5,634 bases of DNA. It comes from an uncultured Clostridia bacterium (lineage in GTDB: Bacteria; Bacillota; Clostridia; Christensenellales; UBA3700). Below, in pieces: positions 4,521-5,634 of this stretch. The translations under genes were made by a program, and so were the position numbers. Position 1 is the first letter of the stretch, and each line of letters begins with the position of its first letter. The stretch is from the NCBI GenBank assembly GCA_947176975.1, contig CAMWSW010000071.1, positions 1-5,634 on the forward strand, in the 5' to 3' direction. Below the pieces are notes generated by a model. That model saw nothing but the letters and a program-made list of their open reading frames with translations. It was not told the origin of the DNA and ran no database searches.

Positions 4521-5634
4521 ATGGAAGAAAGTTTTGAAGAACTTTTGCAACGCGCCAAAAACGGCGACGCCGAAGCGCAAAAAGAAATCGGTATGCGATA
4601 TTACTATGGCATAGGCGTTGAGCAAAATCGCGAGGTTGCGGCTGAGTGGTATATGAAAGCCGAGATGCAGGCTCAAATGAGTTCTGCTCAACACGCAAAA
4701 TCAAAGTCCGTCAGTCAATACGACGATGTCGAGGAACTTGACGACGAGGAGCTTGAAGCTCTTGAACATGACGAGGACTTTGCGCGTTATATGGAAGAGG
4801 AACTTAAAAAGCTAAAGAGTTCGCCTACGCAGTCTCATACGCAAACTTCGGGTTTGGACAACGGCAAGAAAGGCGCTGAGACCGACAAGCCTGCGCCGGC
4901 AAAAAAGAAAAAACTATACGTCCGCCCTTTATTGGATTTTATGCTTGTGTGCGCCTTCATAATATTTGGAATTAGTCTTTCAATTCAGACTAGTGATGTA
5001 GCGAAATTTTTTGGCGTGTTCATAATTATAATTGGCGTATTTGCCTGTGTATATGGAAGCTATGATTATATAAAAGATAAACGTGAACGTATTTGCCCAA
5101 AGTGTAAGGAGCAATACGATTACGAGGATGATATAGCATACGATTTGACCGATACGGTAACAAAAACGTATCCTTACAAAGGTAATGGCAATAACATGCA
5201 CGTGGTAAGCGCCAAACTTAAATACAAATTTCGCGTTCAATGCCATTGCCATAATTGCAATCATACTCGCGAGTATACGAAAACCGTGTTGGCAGGCAAA
5301 GAATACTGGGACGGCGCAGTGGAAACCGTAGATACCGAGCAGGCTCTTGAAAAATGGTATACTCAAAAATCTTTGACTAGACCGCCGACGAAAAAAGATA
5401 AAATAATATTTGGCGTTATCACGGCAATTTTGCTTTGGGCATCATTGATATCTTTTTGTTTTGCGGGATTAAGCGGATTGGCAGGACTAGGTGGTTTTGG
5501 TGAAAATTCGTCGAAAGATCCTAAAGACTATTACGGTACTTATTACGGCTCGATAGGCGGAGAATATTGCTACTTGACGATTGACAAAGATAAAAACGCC
5601 GTGATTACCTCTGCAGACGGTAAGGATACCGTGT
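4521..5634 (+). CDS. Sel1-repeat / split zinc-ribbon multi-domain membrane protein (3' truncated by window edge)
   Basis: The frame is open from ATG 4521 to the edge, 371 full codons. AAGGAG (4509-4514) sits 6 nt before the start. Domains in order: one Sel1-like repeat (about 6-48: AKNGDAEAQKEIGMRYYYG, IGV, then AAEWYMKA); a Glu/Asp-rich linker (68-96) and a Ser/Lys/Pro-rich segment with KKKK; membrane helices at about 136-154 and 163-180; a zinc ribbon with CPKC (192-195) and CHNC (243-246) split by about 47 residues; a third helix at about 295-317; then a Gly/Tyr-rich beta-like region (YYGTYYGSIGGEYCYLTI, 337-354). Inferred topology: Sel1 and zinc ribbon cytoplasmic, C-terminal domain outside. 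Sel1 repeats are known protein-interaction modules; the molecular role here is unknown. The divergent XRE gene and a dyad over the promoter suggest repression by that regulator. I do not recognise the full architecture as a named family. Confidence 0.85.
   Translation, partial: MEESFEELLQRAKNGDAEAQKEIGMRYYYGIGVEQNREVAAEWYMKAEMQAQMSSAQHAKSKSVSQYDDVEELDDEELEALEHDEDFARYMEEELKKLKSSPTQSHTQTSGLDNGKKGAETDKPAPAKKKKLYVRPLLDFMLVCAFIIFGISLSIQTSDVAKFFGVFIIIIGVFACVYGSYDYIKDKRERICPKCKEQYDYEDDIAYDLTDTVTKTYPYKGNGNNMHVVSAKLKYKFRVQCHCHNCNHTREYTKTVLAGKEYWDGAVETVDTEQALEKWYTQKSLTRPPTKKDKIIFGVITAILLWASLISFCFAGLSGLAGLGGFGENSSKDPKDYYGTYYGSIGGEYCYLTIDKDKNAVITSADGKDTV

Noticed and set aside
4464..4704. Two overlapping minus-strand open frames upstream of the XRE gene
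   Set aside because: They overlap the promoter and start of the plus-strand gene, encode low-complexity residues and lack initiation signals.
4980..5366. Minus-strand open frame (128 codons) with hydrophobic stretches
   Set aside because: It is antisense to the Sel1/zinc-ribbon gene; its hydrophobicity reflects the complementary codons. No promoter or ribosome-binding site was seen.

Overview
The window looks like chromosomal DNA from a Gram-positive, Clostridia-like Firmicute. This is inferred from strong AGGAGG-type Shine-Dalgarno sites, a lipoprotein-type substrate-binding protein (characteristic of Gram-positive ABC importers), a YkvI-family membrane protein, short hairpin-plus-T terminators and moderately AT-rich DNA. 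No species can be named from the sequence alone. No mobile element, CRISPR array, tRNA or rRNA was seen.

Layout. (1) Positions 1-134 hold the 3' end of a plus-strand gene of unknown function, followed by a strong terminator hairpin at 180-209. (2) Positions 255-1253 (+) encode a YkvI-like polytopic membrane protein; an upstream GTG that would extend it lies inside the terminator hairpin and is not a credible start. (3) A hairpin at 1257-1281 sits between this gene and a convergent minus-strand operon and probably terminates both. (4) The operon is transcribed from about 3925 down to 1304. Its gene order is substrate-binding lipoprotein, ATPase, permease: a complete ABC importer of the SsuABC/TauABC/NMT1-THI5 type. 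The genes are tightly packed (8-nt gap, then a 26-bp overlap). (5) Positions 4112-4408 (-) encode a small XRE-family repressor-like protein with its own terminator (4051-4087). (6) Diverging from it, starting at 4521 and running off the right edge, is a long plus-strand gene. It encodes an unusual membrane protein with one Sel1-like repeat, an acidic linker, two membrane helices, a split zinc ribbon, a third membrane helix and the start of a Gly/Tyr-rich, probably extracellular domain.

How the genes work together. The three ABC genes form one uptake system whose substrate cannot be assigned. The XRE gene and the divergent membrane-protein gene share a 112-bp intergenic region. It contains a good sigma-A-type promoter and two copies of the dyad ACTA-N6-TAGT, one near each gene. 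This fits an autoregulated repressor that also controls the neighbouring membrane protein, and it is the most interesting part of the window.
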